Shown piece by piece: positions 1 through 7,783 of a stretch of 64,000 bases of DNA. The translations under genes were made by a program, and so were the position numbers. Under the pieces are notes generated by a model that had not been told where the DNA came from, made no database searches, and saw nothing but the letters and a program-made list of their open reading frames with translations. Each line of letters opens with the position of its first letter. Position 1 is the stretch's first letter. The DNA is from Rhodospirillaceae bacterium (lineage in GTDB: Bacteria > Pseudomonadota > Alphaproteobacteria > Dongiales > Dongiaceae): contig SSEL01000037.1 in the NCBI GenBank assembly GCA_008012315.1, positions 78,495-142,494 of the forward strand, given 5' to 3'.

Positions 1-623
1 TAGCCTTGATGCGTCGCCTCGGTCTTGAAGCTGCGTTCGACGATGATATCGGCCTTGGCGAAACCGGCCTCGACATCGCCATGGCCGAATTCATAGCGCC
101 GCGCGATGTTGGACGGCTTCTTCGGCTTTTCCGCGAGACCTTCGGTGAAAAGCTTCGGATGCAGCACCGGCGCCGTCGGCTTCATCGCCTCATCGACATC
201 GGTGACATGCGGCAGGACTTCGTAATCGACCTTGATCAGCTTCAGCGCCTGCTTTGCGACGGCCGGGCTGACGGCAGCCACGGCGGCAACGGCATGGCCT
301 TCATAAAGCGCCTTATCGCGCGCCATGATATTGGTCAGGATATCGAAGAGGCCGCTATCGCCCGCCGTCTTGTCGGGGAAGTCGGCGCGCGTCACCACTG
401 CCTTGACCCCGGCAAGCTTCTCGGCCTTCGAGGTATCGATGCTCCTGATCCGGGCATGGGCATGGGGCGAGCGCAGGATGCTGCCGGCGAGCTGGCCGGG
501 CGCAACGGCATCGGCGCCGAATTTGGCGCGGCCGGTCACCTTGTCGAAACCGTCCTGGCGATCGGGCCGGGTGCCGACCAGCTTGTATTTACGGGTGTTT
601 GCGGAGGGGTTGTCGAGCGGCAT
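1..623 (-). CDS. Molybdopterin-binding large subunit of a xanthine dehydrogenase/CO dehydrogenase-family hydroxylase (partial)
   Basis: This is the N-terminal ~207 residues of the Mo-cofactor subunit; the gene runs off the left edge with no stop. The ATG at 623-621 lies 2 bases after the stop of the 2Fe-2S subunit gene. Visible family signatures are the opening VGTRPDRQDGFDKVTGRAKF, the segment SILRSPHAHARI, and ERSFKTEATHQG near the edge. The active-site loop that separates CO dehydrogenases from other hydroxylases is outside the window, so the substrate cannot be stated. The gene order FAD, FeS, Mo is that of coxMSL-type operons. A cytoplasmic or membrane-associated heterotrimer is expected. 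Family confident, substrate unknown. Confidence 0.88.
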   Translation of the reverse strand, partial: MPLDNPSANTRKYKLVGTRPDRQDGFDKVTGRAKFGADAVAPGQLAGSILRSPHAHARIRSIDTSKAEKLAGVKAVVTRADFPDKTAGDSGLFDILTNIMARDKALYEGHAVAAVAAVSPAVAKQALKLIKVDYEVLPHVTDVDEAMKPTAPVLHPKLFTEGLAEKPKKPSNIARRYEFGHGDVEAGFAKADIIVERSFKTEATHQG

Positions 624-625
624 GA

Positions 626-1126
626 TCAGGCCACCTTCTGCTGGATTTTTTTCGCGCTGTTCATTTCTTCGGCGGCCGCCTGGACGGCCCGCACGATCTT
701 GTCATAGCCGGTACAGCGGCAGAGATTGCCGGCGAGGCCGAAGCGGATCTCGGTTTCGGTCGGCTCGGGGTTATGGTCGAGCAAGGCCTTGGCGGCGACC
801 AGGAAGCCCGGCGTGCAGATGCCACATTGCAGGGCCGCATGCTCGATGAACTTCTTCTGCAATGGATGCAGCTCATCGCCCATTGCCATGCCTTCGATGG
901 TGCCGATATCGTGGCCATCGACCTCGGCCCCCAGGACCAAGCAGGAGCAGGTGAGGCGGCCATCGACGGTGACGCTGCAGGCGCCGCAATCACCGGTGCC
1001 GCAGCCTTCCTTGGCGCCGGTGAGGCCGAGGCGGTTGCGCAACACGTCGAGCAGGCTTTCATCGGCCTCGCAGACGAATTGAACCTCGTCGCCATTGATC
1101 TTGGTGGTGACATGAATGCCGGACAT
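626..1126 (-). CDS. 2Fe-2S ferredoxin-like small subunit of the molybdenum hydroxylase
   Basis: 166 residues, the usual length for a CoxS/XdhA-type small subunit, which carries electrons between the Mo site and FAD through two [2Fe-2S] clusters. The N-terminal plant-type cluster motif is EGCGTGDCGACSV with a following Cys (TCSC). The C-terminal four-helix cluster motifs are CGICTPGF and LCRCTGYDKIV. All eight expected Cys ligands appear to be present. The start ATG shares one base with the stop of the FAD subunit gene (TAATG), so translation is probably coupled. It is the middle gene of a three-gene operon. Confidence 0.95.
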   Translation of the reverse strand: MSGIHVTTKINGDEVQFVCEADESLLDVLRNRLGLTGAKEGCGTGDCGACSVTVDGRLTCSCLVLGAEVDGHDIGTIEGMAMGDELHPLQKKFIEHAALQCGICTPGFLVAAKALLDHNPEPTETEIRFGLAGNLCRCTGYDKIVRAVQAAAEEMNSAKKIQQKVA

Positions 1127-1986
1127 TACTTACCTCCCGCGCGTTGGCGCGCAATGATGGCGGCGCGGCGCGCAAGCACGCCGGCGACCTTGATACGGAA
1201 TTCGCGCGTGCCGCGCTTGTCGTCGATGGGGCTGCAAGCCGCGGCGCAGGCCTCAGCCAATTTATCGAGGGCTGCGTCTTCCATCTTAGTGCCGATCAGC
1301 GCCTTGGCGGCTGCCGGCACCAGGCGCACGGTCGGCGCGACGGCGCCGAGGGCAACCCGCGCCTTGGTGACGATGCCCTTGGCATCCAGCGTCACATTGA
1401 CGCCGACGCCGACCACGGCGATATCCATCTCGCTGCGCGGGATGAAGCGCAGATAAGCATCGCCGGATTTCGGCGCCCGCTTCGGCAGGATGATGCTTTC
1501 GACGATCTCACCCTTCTTTAGCGAAGTCTTGCCGGGACCGGTGGGGATCTCTTCCACCGCCACCTTGCGTTTGCCCTTCGGCCCGACGATGACGGCCTTG
1601 GCGCCGGCGGCGACCAGGGCCGGCACGCTGTCCGCGGCGGGGGAGGCATTGCACAGATTGCCGGCCATGGTGCAGCGGCCCTGCACCTGTTTGGAGCCGA
1701 TCAGGTTGGCCGCCTCGACCACGCCCGGCCAAGCCTTCTTCAACGCCTTATGCTCCCCGAGTTCGGCACCCGAGACGGCGGCGCCGATCTTGAAGCCGGA
1801 TTCGGTCTTCTTGATCTCGCGCGAGCCGCCGATGCGCTTGATATCGACCACCAGGTCCGGCTCGATAAAGCCGGTCCGCATGCGCACCAGTAGATCGGTG
1901 CCGCCGGCCAGGATAAAGGCCTGGCCTTTTTCCTTGCTCAGCAGCTCGGCCGCTGCCTTGAAGGAGGTCGGACTTTCATATCTCAT
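1126..1986 (-). CDS. FAD-binding medium subunit of the molybdenum hydroxylase
   Basis: 286 residues, matching CoxM/CutM-type FAD subunits. The FAD-binding motifs are FILAGGTDLL near the N terminus and CTMAGNLCNASPAADSVPAL further on. The open frame extends upstream to about 2235, but that extension has no family resemblance. The ATG at 1986 gives the canonical opening MRYESPTSF and follows an AGGGAA ribosome-binding site, so I use it. It is the first gene of the operon. It receives electrons from the 2Fe-2S subunit and passes them to an acceptor that is unknown here. Confidence 0.93.
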   Translation of the reverse strand: MRYESPTSFKAAAELLSKEKGQAFILAGGTDLLVRMRTGFIEPDLVVDIKRIGGSREIKKTESGFKIGAAVSGAELGEHKALKKAWPGVVEAANLIGSKQVQGRCTMAGNLCNASPAADSVPALVAAGAKAVIVGPKGKRKVAVEEIPTGPGKTSLKKGEIVESIILPKRAPKSGDAYLRFIPRSEMDIAVVGVGVNVTLDAKGIVTKARVALGAVAPTVRLVPAAAKALIGTKMEDAALDKLAEACAAACSPIDDKRGTREFRIKVAGVLARRAAIIARQRAGGK

Positions 1987-2355
1987 TCGCTGAATTTCCC
2001 TGACGTTAAGTTGAGGGTGAAAGAAGGGTGATTCCGGCCAGCGGGTTTCGGCAAGGATCCAGTTCCTGCCATTGCGGTAACCGACCGGAAGTGTAATCCA
2101 TGCCGCGCGGGCCAATTTGCCAGCTAAAACAAGGGAATGTGGTTCGAGGCATAGTGATCGCGGGAACGCCGTCAAATAATCGATGCAACAGAAGTCGCCG
2201 AATTCTAGGCGGGGAGTTTCGTGCTTGGCAAGCAACCCGTTCGATTGCGCTATCCGCTTCGCGCATGGCTACTCGACACATTTCCCGGGTCAATTCCTTG
2301 GCTGGTGCCGTTGGCTCAACCAGTGCATGTCGCCGACAATCATGCGCCAGGCATA
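1987..2355. other. Intergenic region upstream of the molybdenum hydroxylase operon
   Basis: About 370 bases without a convincing gene. The operon promoter should lie here, reading leftward, but I see no unambiguous -35/-10 pair. Open frames across it look like composition artefacts. Confidence 0.5.
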
Positions 2356-2384
2356 AAGAAAGGGCCGCATGGCGGCCCTTTCTT
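2356..2384 (-). terminator. Perfect 13-bp stem-loop terminator downstream of the Gly-rich protein gene
   Basis: AAGAAAGGGCCGC (2356-2368) is exactly complementary to 2372-2384, with a 3-base loop. Read on the minus strand it follows the stop codon of the Gly/Thr/Ser-rich gene at 2398, and its 3' arm ends in TTTCTT. The short A/T-ended arms and GC core fit an intrinsic terminator. Confidence 0.8.
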
Positions 2385-2397
2385 GCATGAAGCCGGC

Positions 2398-2796
2398 TTA
2401 GTTGCCGCTGCTTCCACCGGTGCCGCCGCTGCCGGCCGCACCGCCCGTACCGCCCGTACCGCCTGCTCCGGATGTGCCTCCGGATGCGCCACCCGTCCCG
2501 GACGTACCCGCGGCGCCACCGGTTCCACTGGTGCCGCTTGTTCCGCCGGCACCGCTTGTTCCACCGGCGCCGCTCGTGCCGTTTGTGCCGCCGTTATTGG
2601 AATTGCCGCCGTTGGATTCGCCGGTACCACCGCCCGAGGTGCTTCCACCGGAGGCGCCAGGGGCGTTCGTGTCACCGGTCGTGCCCGGCGGTTGCAGATT
2701 TGTGCCGTCATTGGTGTTATTGCTCTGCGCGAAGCTGCCACCTGCCGATGCGAACAACAGGCAGGTTGCAGCGAAGGCTGCTGTCATCAGTTTCAT
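2398..2796 (-). CDS. Secreted Gly/Thr/Ser-rich low-complexity protein
   Basis: About 132 residues from the ATG at 2796 (MKLMTAAFAATCLL...), preceded by a GAAGGAGATA ribosome-binding site. An upstream in-frame ATG at 2823 is possible but would spoil the signal peptide. Residues 1-24 look like a Sec signal peptide ending near SFAQ. The rest is almost entirely G, T, S, A and N in imperfect units such as GGTSGAGGTSG, with no Cys and no charged clusters. The same DNA read on the other strand gives a long Pro-rich frame, which I treat as a shadow. Function unknown; extracellular or cell-surface location inferred. A possible EcfG-type promoter lies at 2827-2850. Confidence 0.7.
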   Translation of the reverse strand: MKLMTAAFAATCLLFASAGGSFAQSNNTNDGTNLQPPGTTGDTNAPGASGGSTSGGGTGESNGGNSNNGGTNGTSGAGGTSGAGGTSGTSGTGGAAGTSGTGGASGGTSGAGGTGGTGGAAGSGGTGGSSGN

Positions 2797-2826
2797 TGCT
2801 ATCTCCTTCATCGTCGTCCACATGAA

Positions 2827-2850
2827 AACGACGAGAGGTGCATCTGTTCC
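2827..2850 (-). promoter_or_regulatory. Possible EcfG-type (general stress response) promoter
   Basis: On the minus strand GGAAC (2850-2846) is followed after 15 bases by CGTT (2830-2827). The alphaproteobacterial EcfG consensus is GGAAC-N16/17-CGTT, so the boxes match and the spacing is one short. It lies about 30 bases upstream of the Gly-rich gene start. Confidence 0.4.
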
Positions 2851-3035
2851 TTCGCTCCTGATTGTGTGAGCAGCGCATCGGCCTGTGGTGGAAGTTGGCT
2901 AGGATTGCCAGAGCGCATTCGGCGCGCGCATGAAGAACGCGCACATGAAGAAGAAAAGCGGAGGCGACATGTTCCGCCTCCGCTGCAATAAGAAATCTGC
3001 AAGAATCTACGCCGGTGAAGAGCGCTGCGTTGGCC

Positions 3036-3218
3036 TCAGCTTTTTTCGTTCTCGCGACCGACACGCACCTTGTCTTGATGCTGGGCGCGCTCCCGGTCCG
3101 TTTTCGGTTCTTGTTGCTGGGTCGCTTTTTCCTGATCCGTCAATTGATCCGGATGTTGCGTTTGATTTTGCCCTTGATCGGGAAGCCGGGTCTTGTCGGG
3201 TTGTTTGTTTTGAGTCAT
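3036..3218 (-). CDS. Small hydrophilic Gln/Asp/Lys-rich protein
   Basis: 60 residues starting MTQNKQPDKTRLPDQ, rich in Q, D, K, R and P with almost no hydrophobic residues, so probably disordered. A good ribosome-binding site (AAAGGA) precedes the ATG at 3218. Composition resembles the small hydrophilic stress proteins common in alphaproteobacteria, but I recognise no family. A GGAAC box upstream (3293-3289) suggests stress control. An overlapping frame (3007-3267) is less protein-like and is rejected. Confidence 0.6.
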   Translation of the reverse strand: MTQNKQPDKTRLPDQGQNQTQHPDQLTDQEKATQQQEPKTDRERAQHQDKVRVGRENEKS

Positions 3219-3268
3219 GGCGTGGTCCTTTCGGCAAAGCGAACGCGAAGCACCGCGCTCTTACCATT

Positions 3269-3293
3269 AAGTGCTTTCGGGTGGGGAGGTTCC
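3269..3293 (-). promoter_or_regulatory. Possible EcfG-type promoter for the small hydrophilic protein
   Basis: On the minus strand GGAAC (3293-3289), then 16 bases, then ACTT (3272-3269). The -35 box is perfect and the spacing fits; the -10 box matches the CGTT consensus only in the final TT and one further position at best. Confidence 0.35.
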
Positions 3294-3604
3294 GGTGTCT
3301 ATCGATGACGTTTCGCCACCGTGGCCGCTGCTCGCCATCCCGATCGTCTTTTTCCGCAAGGCGGTCTAATGGTTGTATGCGGTCAGCATTTCACAATCTT
3401 ACATGGATTTTCTCACCGACGCAGAAAATCCTGCACGCTCAACCGAGAATCCGGCCAACAAGAATTCAGGCGCGTGACAGGGGGCATGAAGCTAAAAGGA
3501 CAGAAAGCCGCAGCGTGATGCCCGTCGCATTACCTTATGAGGGAACTTGTGCGACAGTTATGCGATTCGATATACCCATAAATATACGGCGATAAGGTCG
3601 GGAC
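3294..3604. other. Intergenic region upstream of the hydroxylase-like gene
   Basis: About 310 bases with no gene I can support. GGAAC at 3542-3546 followed 16 bases later by CGAT is a weak stress-promoter candidate for the downstream gene. The AT-rich stretch around 3569-3590 is another promoter candidate. Confidence 0.4.
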
Positions 3605-4417
3605 GTGGAAATGGCGGAAGTAGAGACAGGTCAGCAGGGGGCTGTGCAGGATCAAGCGGAACAGCGCAAGTCCAGGAAGCGCGGTCCAGTGTTTCAGATG
3701 GTTAAACGACTTCGGCTGTGGCTGAACCGGGTTCTGTCGGCGCATTCCGAAGTCGGGGATCCGGCGGTTTTCGACAGCGGTGTGTTTCCCTGGATCGGTG
3801 ATCTGGAGCGGCATTGGCCGGCGATCCGGGCCGAGGTCGAGGCGCTGTTGGGAAAGCGTGACGAGATTCCCACTTTCCACAATGTCTCGCCGGACCAGTA
3901 CAAAATCTCCAAGGGCGATCAGTGGCGATCCTTCTTTCTTTGGGGCTTTGGTTACAGCGTGGCGGCGAATTGCGCCCGCTGTCCGCAGACTACCTGGGCC
4001 CTGGAATGCGTACCCGGGTTGACCACGGCGTTCTTTTCGATCCTTGCGCCCGGAACGCATATCCCACGTCATCGTGGCGTCTCAAAGCGCCTCATCAACT
4101 GCCATCTTGCCTTGATCGTCCCGCGACAGCCGCGACCCGGCACTGAGGGCTGCCGCATCGCGGTGGACGACAAGATCTTCCGCTGGGAAGAGGGCAAGTG
4201 CCTGGTTTTCGATGACACCTTCCACCATGAGGTCTGGAACGACACCGACGAGACCCGGGTGGTATTGTTCCTGCAGTTCAAGCGGCCGTTGCGTCAACCG
4301 GGCAAGGTGCTCGGCGATTTGTTCCTAACCGCCGTGCGCTACAGTCCCTATGTGCAGGAAGCGCGGCGCAACATCAATGCCTGGGAAGCGGCCCAGCAGC
4401 GGATCGAGCGGGACTGA
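3605..4417 (+). CDS. Aspartyl/asparaginyl beta-hydroxylase family (LpxO-like) dioxygenase
   Basis: 270 residues from GTG at 3605; an ATG two codons later (3611) is equally possible. The family is Fe(II)/2-oxoglutarate dependent. The core begins with THIPRHRG around residues 151-158 (first Fe-ligand His at 156) and ends with VFDDTFHHEVWN around 201-212 (second His at 208), with an Arg after it (RVVLF) likely to bind 2-oxoglutarate. Residues 1-30 are charged and the following stretch is amphipathic. LpxO members hydroxylate lipid A acyl chains at the inner membrane; others modify proteins. I cannot tell which applies. It stands alone on the plus strand. Confidence 0.85.
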   Translation: MEMAEVETGQQGAVQDQAEQRKSRKRGPVFQMVKRLRLWLNRVLSAHSEVGDPAVFDSGVFPWIGDLERHWPAIRAEVEALLGKRDEIPTFHNVSPDQYKISKGDQWRSFFLWGFGYSVAANCARCPQTTWALECVPGLTTAFFSILAPGTHIPRHRGVSKRLINCHLALIVPRQPRPGTEGCRIAVDDKIFRWEEGKCLVFDDTFHHEVWNDTDETRVVLFLQFKRPLRQPGKVLGDLFLTAVRYSPYVQEARRNINAWEAAQQRIERD

Positions 4418-4514
4418 GCCGGCGATCACGATACCGTCGCGTGAATTGTGCTGCAGGGCTTGCCATGGCATGATCATGCCCCGTTGGCGGTCAGACCGGG
4501 ATAAGTGTGCTGCG

Positions 4515-4916
4515 ATGGTTCTCTCTTTGCCGAAGGCAGTCGGGATATTGTCGGCAACCTATGACACCAACACCAACGAAGTCGTGCTGTCGCTGAAAAG
4601 CGAAACCGGCTCCGCCTACCAGGTCCGTTTCCATCCAGGCGTGGTGGCCAGCGTCGCCACAGCCCTGTTCGGGATCGGCCGTTCCTTCGCGCCGCCTGAT
4701 GGCGCAAGCCATTTTGACGGTCAGGTCCTGCAGGTAACCGGCTGTCGCAAGGCTGTGGGACCGGATGGCCAGCCGATCCTGGACCTGCAGCTCGAAGGTG
4801 GCATGCGTCTTCCCATCACCTTTCCCGGCGAGGCGATCGATCTGCTGAAAGGCGATCTGACGCAGCTTCAGGAAATGACCGCAAAGCCCAAGAAGCGGGC
4901 CAGCCGGCTGCACTGA
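4515..4916 (+). CDS. Conserved-looking hypothetical protein, 133 residues
   Basis: The frame is open from 4350 but overlaps the preceding gene. The first plausible start outside it is the ATG at 4515 (MVLSLPKAVG). The protein has alternating beta-like segments (VVLSLKSETG, YQVRFHPGVV, DLQLEGGMRLPITF) and a basic tail (KPKKRASRLH). No signal peptide, no membrane segment, no recognised motif. Codon use matches its neighbours, so it is probably real. Function unknown. Confidence 0.6.
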   Translation: MVLSLPKAVGILSATYDTNTNEVVLSLKSETGSAYQVRFHPGVVASVATALFGIGRSFAPPDGASHFDGQVLQVTGCRKAVGPDGQPILDLQLEGGMRLPITFPGEAIDLLKGDLTQLQEMTAKPKKRASRLH

Positions 4917-4938
4917 TCGACCCGCCTCCTTGGTCGTG

Positions 4939-5340
4939 TCAGGGATTGAAGAATTCCGGATATTGCTGGATGAGGTCCGGGCAAAATTGTTGGGCGCTTT
5001 GCTGAATACGGTTCAGCACGGTGGCATTGGTTGTCCGCTTCGGTGATGAAGGTGAATAGCCGAACCAGCGGACAAAGGCCGCATCGGCCTGCGGTGTCAG
5101 GGCGCCGCCATTGAAGACTGACAGCATCTGCGCCTGGTCGGCGGCCGGAATGCCATTGACGAAAGACCGGGCGCCGCAATCCAGCAGGCGGGATTTGACA
5201 TCGGCTGGGTAGGGGCTGCTCGTATCGGCCGCCATCAAGGCGCGCAAGGCGGTCCGCAGGTCCTGGAAGGCAGCTTCGGCCGGGAGCGACGCGAGTTGCG
5301 CTGCGACCAGGATCGATCCGAACAAAATCCTAAATTTCAT
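4939..5340 (-). CDS. Small exported protein of unknown function
   Basis: 133 residues with a clear Sec signal peptide (MKFRILFGSILVAAQLASLP, cleavage likely after AEA near residue 23). The mature part has two Cys, in LLDCGARS and QFCPDLI, which could form a disulfide in the periplasm. No family recognised. It converges on the preceding hypothetical gene with about 20 bases between stops. Confidence 0.7.
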   Translation of the reverse strand: MKFRILFGSILVAAQLASLPAEAAFQDLRTALRALMAADTSSPYPADVKSRLLDCGARSFVNGIPAADQAQMLSVFNGGALTPQADAAFVRWFGYSPSSPKRTTNATVLNRIQQSAQQFCPDLIQQYPEFFNP

Positions 5341-5472
5341 CTCATAGCCCTCTGAATCTTCCTGCTGCAGCCATACAGCAATGGGACCGGGGCCGCCAGG
5401 GCCGGGCCTCCGGCGACCGTCATTCGCATGACGCCTCTGCCTGTATCGCTTAACTGTTACATTTGAAACAGG

Positions 5473-5500
5473 TTGACGTTATATTTGATCGGTGTATACG
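5473..5500 (+). promoter_or_regulatory. Candidate sigma-70 promoter of the rpiB-tpiA-deoR-tal operon
   Basis: TTGACG (5473-5478), 16-base spacer, TATACG (5495-5500), about 92 bases upstream of the first gene. The spacer carries GTTATATTT (5478-5486), a half-site of the palindrome at 5547-5573. A further near half-site, TGTTACATTT, lies at 5455-5464. The layout suggests repression by a regulator covering the promoter. Confidence 0.55.
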
Positions 5501-5546
5501 CTGATCATGCTGGTTTACTTGGAAATTTTCCTGTAAATCCACCACT

Positions 5547-5573
5547 AAATATAACAAATGAAATGTTATATTT
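5547..5573. promoter_or_regulatory. Perfect 10-bp inverted repeat, probable operator
   Basis: AAATATAACA (5547-5556) and TGTTATATTT (5564-5573) form a perfect inverted repeat around a 7-base spacer, just before the first gene of the isomerase operon. With the two half-sites upstream (5455 and 5478) it makes three related elements in 120 bases. The DeoR regulator in the same operon or the SorC regulator downstream are candidate binders. Confidence 0.6.
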
Positions 5574-5592
5574 ACTGAGGAACGAACCCTAG

Positions 5593-6084
5593 ATGCAGGA
5601 CAGTGCGGGAAGTGATCCCATGACCAGTGCGAAATTGCGGGTGGCGATTGCCGCCGACAATCTTGGTTTTCAGCTCAAGAACGATCTGATGACCCATCTC
5701 AAGGCCGGCGGTTACGAGGTGCAGGACCTCGGCGTCGATAGCGAAGCGCCGGTCGATTATCCGGATATCGGCGGCGCGGCGGCGCAGCGTGTGGCGGCGG
5801 GGGAATTCGATCGCGGCATTTTGGTTTGCGGCACCGGCGCCGGCATGGCGATCTGCGCTAATAAAGTGCCGGGCATCCGCGCCGTTTGCGTGGCCGATCC
5901 CTATACCGCCGAGCGGGCCAAGGCCAGCAACGACGCCCAGATCATCACGTTGGGCGCTCTGACCACCGGCCGCGAACTGGCCAAGAAGCTGGTCGATATC
6001 TTCCTGCACGCGGAATTCCAGGGCGGCCGCTCGGCACCGAAGGTCGAGAAGATCATGGAGATCGAACGGCGCTATACGCGCTGA
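5593..6084 (+). CDS. rpiB: RpiB/LacAB-family sugar-phosphate isomerase
   Basis: 163 residues; RpiB proteins are usually about 150. The catalytic loop is VCGTGAGMAICANKVPG with the nucleophile-region Cys at residue 79, and PVDYPDIG and SNDAQIITLGA are further family motifs. Two starts are possible: ATG 5593 (GAGGAA upstream) or ATG 5620 (MTSAKLRV, GGGAAG upstream); the second gives the usual N terminus. In erythritol pathways an RpiB homologue (EryI/DerI) converts D-erythrulose 4-phosphate to D-erythrose 4-phosphate. The adjoining TpiA homologue and transaldolase make that role more likely than housekeeping ribose 5-phosphate isomerisation. Confidence 0.9.
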   Translation: MQDSAGSDPMTSAKLRVAIAADNLGFQLKNDLMTHLKAGGYEVQDLGVDSEAPVDYPDIGGAAAQRVAAGEFDRGILVCGTGAGMAICANKVPGIRAVCVADPYTAERAKASNDAQIITLGALTTGRELAKKLVDIFLHAEFQGGRSAPKVEKIMEIERRYTR

Positions 6085-6111
6085 GCGAGCGAGGGGAACG
6101 GGTCGCGCGCC

Positions 6112-6930
6112 ATGAGGCTGCCTTTCTGGATCGGCACCGGCTGGAAGATGAACAAGACCTTGGCCGAAGCGCGCGACTATGTCGGCACGTTGCGGCGATC
6201 CGCGATCTGGCGGGATGACCGGCTGCGGCCTTTCATCATCCCGCCTTTCACCGCTTTGGCGACGGTGCGCGATGAGCTGGGGGAGGATGCGGCCACCAAT
6301 GGTCACGGCATCCTGCTCGGTGCCCAGAACATGCATTGGGCGGATCGCGGCGCCTATACCGGCGAGGTCTCCCCGTTGATGGTCAAGGATTGCGGCGCCG
6401 GCCTGATCGAGCTTGGCCATTCGGAGCGCCGGGCACTGTTCAACGAAACCGATGAAGCAGTCAATCTCAAGGTGAAGGCGGCGTCGCGGCATGGCCTGCG
6501 CCCGCTGATCTGTGTCGGCGAAACCGGCGCGGAACGGCAAGCCGGCCAAGCGGTGGAGACGGTGACGCGCCAGCTGCGGATCGCCCTTGCCGGCATCGAG
6601 CCTGCCGGCTTGAAGCAGGTGCTGATCGCCTACGAGCCGGTCTGGGCGATCGGTGATGGCGGTGTGCCGGCGACCCCGGATGAGGCCAATGACATGCATG
6701 TCGAGATCCGCCGCGCGCTCGCCGCGCTCGGCCCGGCAGCGGCCGATATCCCGGTGCTTTATGGCGGTAGCGTTAATCGGGCGAACTGTGTCGCATTGGC
6801 GCGGCAGCCGGCGGTGGATGGGCTTTTCATCGGCCGTTCCGCCTGGGAAGCCACGGGTTTCCTGGGAATCATCGCTTCGATCCAGGCCGTGCTGCCGACT
6901 CGGGACAAGCCGTCGGCCGGGTCGCTATAG
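6112..6930 (+). CDS. Triose-phosphate isomerase homologue, probable L-erythrulose 1-phosphate isomerase (EryH/LerI type)
   Basis: 272 residues with the TIM catalytic set: Lys12 in GTGWKMNKT, His103 in ELGHSERR and Glu175 in AYEPVWAIG; the phosphate loop is YGGSVN. The N-terminal WIGTGWKMNKTLAEA and the segment GAQNMHWADRGAYTGEVSPL resemble, from memory, the EryH/TpiA2 branch of Brucella and Rhizobium rather than housekeeping TpiA (usual NWKMN). EryH-type enzymes interconvert L-erythrulose 1-phosphate and D-erythrulose 4-phosphate. It lies 27 bases after rpiB, as in known ery loci. Family certain; the tetrose role is inferred. Confidence 0.88.
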   Translation: MRLPFWIGTGWKMNKTLAEARDYVGTLRRSAIWRDDRLRPFIIPPFTALATVRDELGEDAATNGHGILLGAQNMHWADRGAYTGEVSPLMVKDCGAGLIELGHSERRALFNETDEAVNLKVKAASRHGLRPLICVGETGAERQAGQAVETVTRQLRIALAGIEPAGLKQVLIAYEPVWAIGDGGVPATPDEANDMHVEIRRALAALGPAAADIPVLYGGSVNRANCVALARQPAVDGLFIGRSAWEATGFLGIIASIQAVLPTRDKPSAGSL

Positions 6931-6954
6931 TAGCGGCCGTCTTAGCGGGGCAAG

Positions 6955-7737
6955 GTGACGCAAAGAATGTCGATGACGGCGAATGAACGGCGCCAGGTGC
7001 TGCTCGACCACATCATGAAAGCCGGGTCGGCACAGGTCGATGAACTGGCGACGCAATTCGCGGTCAGCCGGATGACCGTGCATCGCGATCTCGATGTGCT
7101 GGTGGAGCAGGGGATCGTCCGCAAGGTGCATGGCGGCGTCACCATGCATCCGTCCAGCCTGGTCGAAAGCAATCTCATCTATCGCAGCCAGCTCGCGGCC
7201 AAGGAAAAGGCTGCCATTGCCCGCGCCGCCGCCGGCTATATCGAACCCGGCCAGGCGATCATCCTGGACGATTCCTCCACCGTGGCGGCGCTCACCTATC
7301 ATCTGCCGGCTTTGAAGCCGCTGACCGTCATCACCAACAGCCTTGGGGTGATCGATCGGCTGAAGGACGCCCATGGGGTAAAAACGCTTTGCCTGGGCGG
7401 CGATTACAATGCCCGGTTCAATGCCTTTTTCGGCCTGCTCTGTGAACAGGCGATCGCCTCGCTCCGGGCCAATACGCTTTTCATGTCGGTGTCAGCGGTC
7501 ATCGGTACCATGGCCTATCACCAGGAAGAAGATGTTGTTAAGGCCAAGCGCGCCCTGATGGCTGCGGTGGATCGGCGCATCCTCTTGGTTGACAGCACGA
7601 AATTCGCTATGACGGCGCTGAACCGGCTGGCCGGCCTGTCGGAGTTCGATCTCGTCATCACCGATGAGGGCGTCGAACCGGCACAGATGGCGGCCTTGCG
7701 CGATGAAAAGATCAATGTGGTCGTCGCCCCGCTGTGA
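6955..7737 (+). CDS. DeoR-family (GlpR/EryR-like) transcriptional repressor
   Basis: About 260 residues. The N-terminal winged helix is RRQVLLDHIMKAGSAQVDEL followed by FAVSRMTVHRDLDVL and VRKVHGGV. The C-terminal sugar-phosphate-binding DeoR domain includes ILDDSSTVAALTYHL and VDSTKF. Two starts are possible: GTG 6955 or ATG 6967; GGGGCAAG favours the first, and the N terminus is otherwise unremarkable. It sits between the isomerases and transaldolase, so autoregulation of the operon through the palindrome at 5547-5573 is likely. The inducer is probably a phosphorylated intermediate of the pathway. Confidence 0.9.
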   Translation: MTQRMSMTANERRQVLLDHIMKAGSAQVDELATQFAVSRMTVHRDLDVLVEQGIVRKVHGGVTMHPSSLVESNLIYRSQLAAKEKAAIARAAAGYIEPGQAIILDDSSTVAALTYHLPALKPLTVITNSLGVIDRLKDAHGVKTLCLGGDYNARFNAFFGLLCEQAIASLRANTLFMSVSAVIGTMAYHQEEDVVKAKRALMAAVDRRILLVDSTKFAMTALNRLAGLSEFDLVITDEGVEPAQMAALRDEKINVVVAPL

Positions 7738-7783
7738 GGGTGCGCGGTAACAGTCAGGCGCTGCGGCGCGAGAAAGGACAATC

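Noticed and set aside
1..1986. Calling the molybdenum hydroxylase a CO dehydrogenase
   Set aside because: Gene order fits coxMSL, but the diagnostic active-site loop of the large subunit lies outside the window.
2402..2869. 155-residue Pro-rich frame on the plus strand
   Set aside because: It is the complement of the Gly/Thr/Ser-rich gene, which has a signal peptide, ribosome-binding site and terminator.
3007..3267. 86-residue minus-strand frame overlapping the 60-residue gene
   Set aside because: The overlapping MTQNKQ... frame has the better ribosome-binding site and composition.
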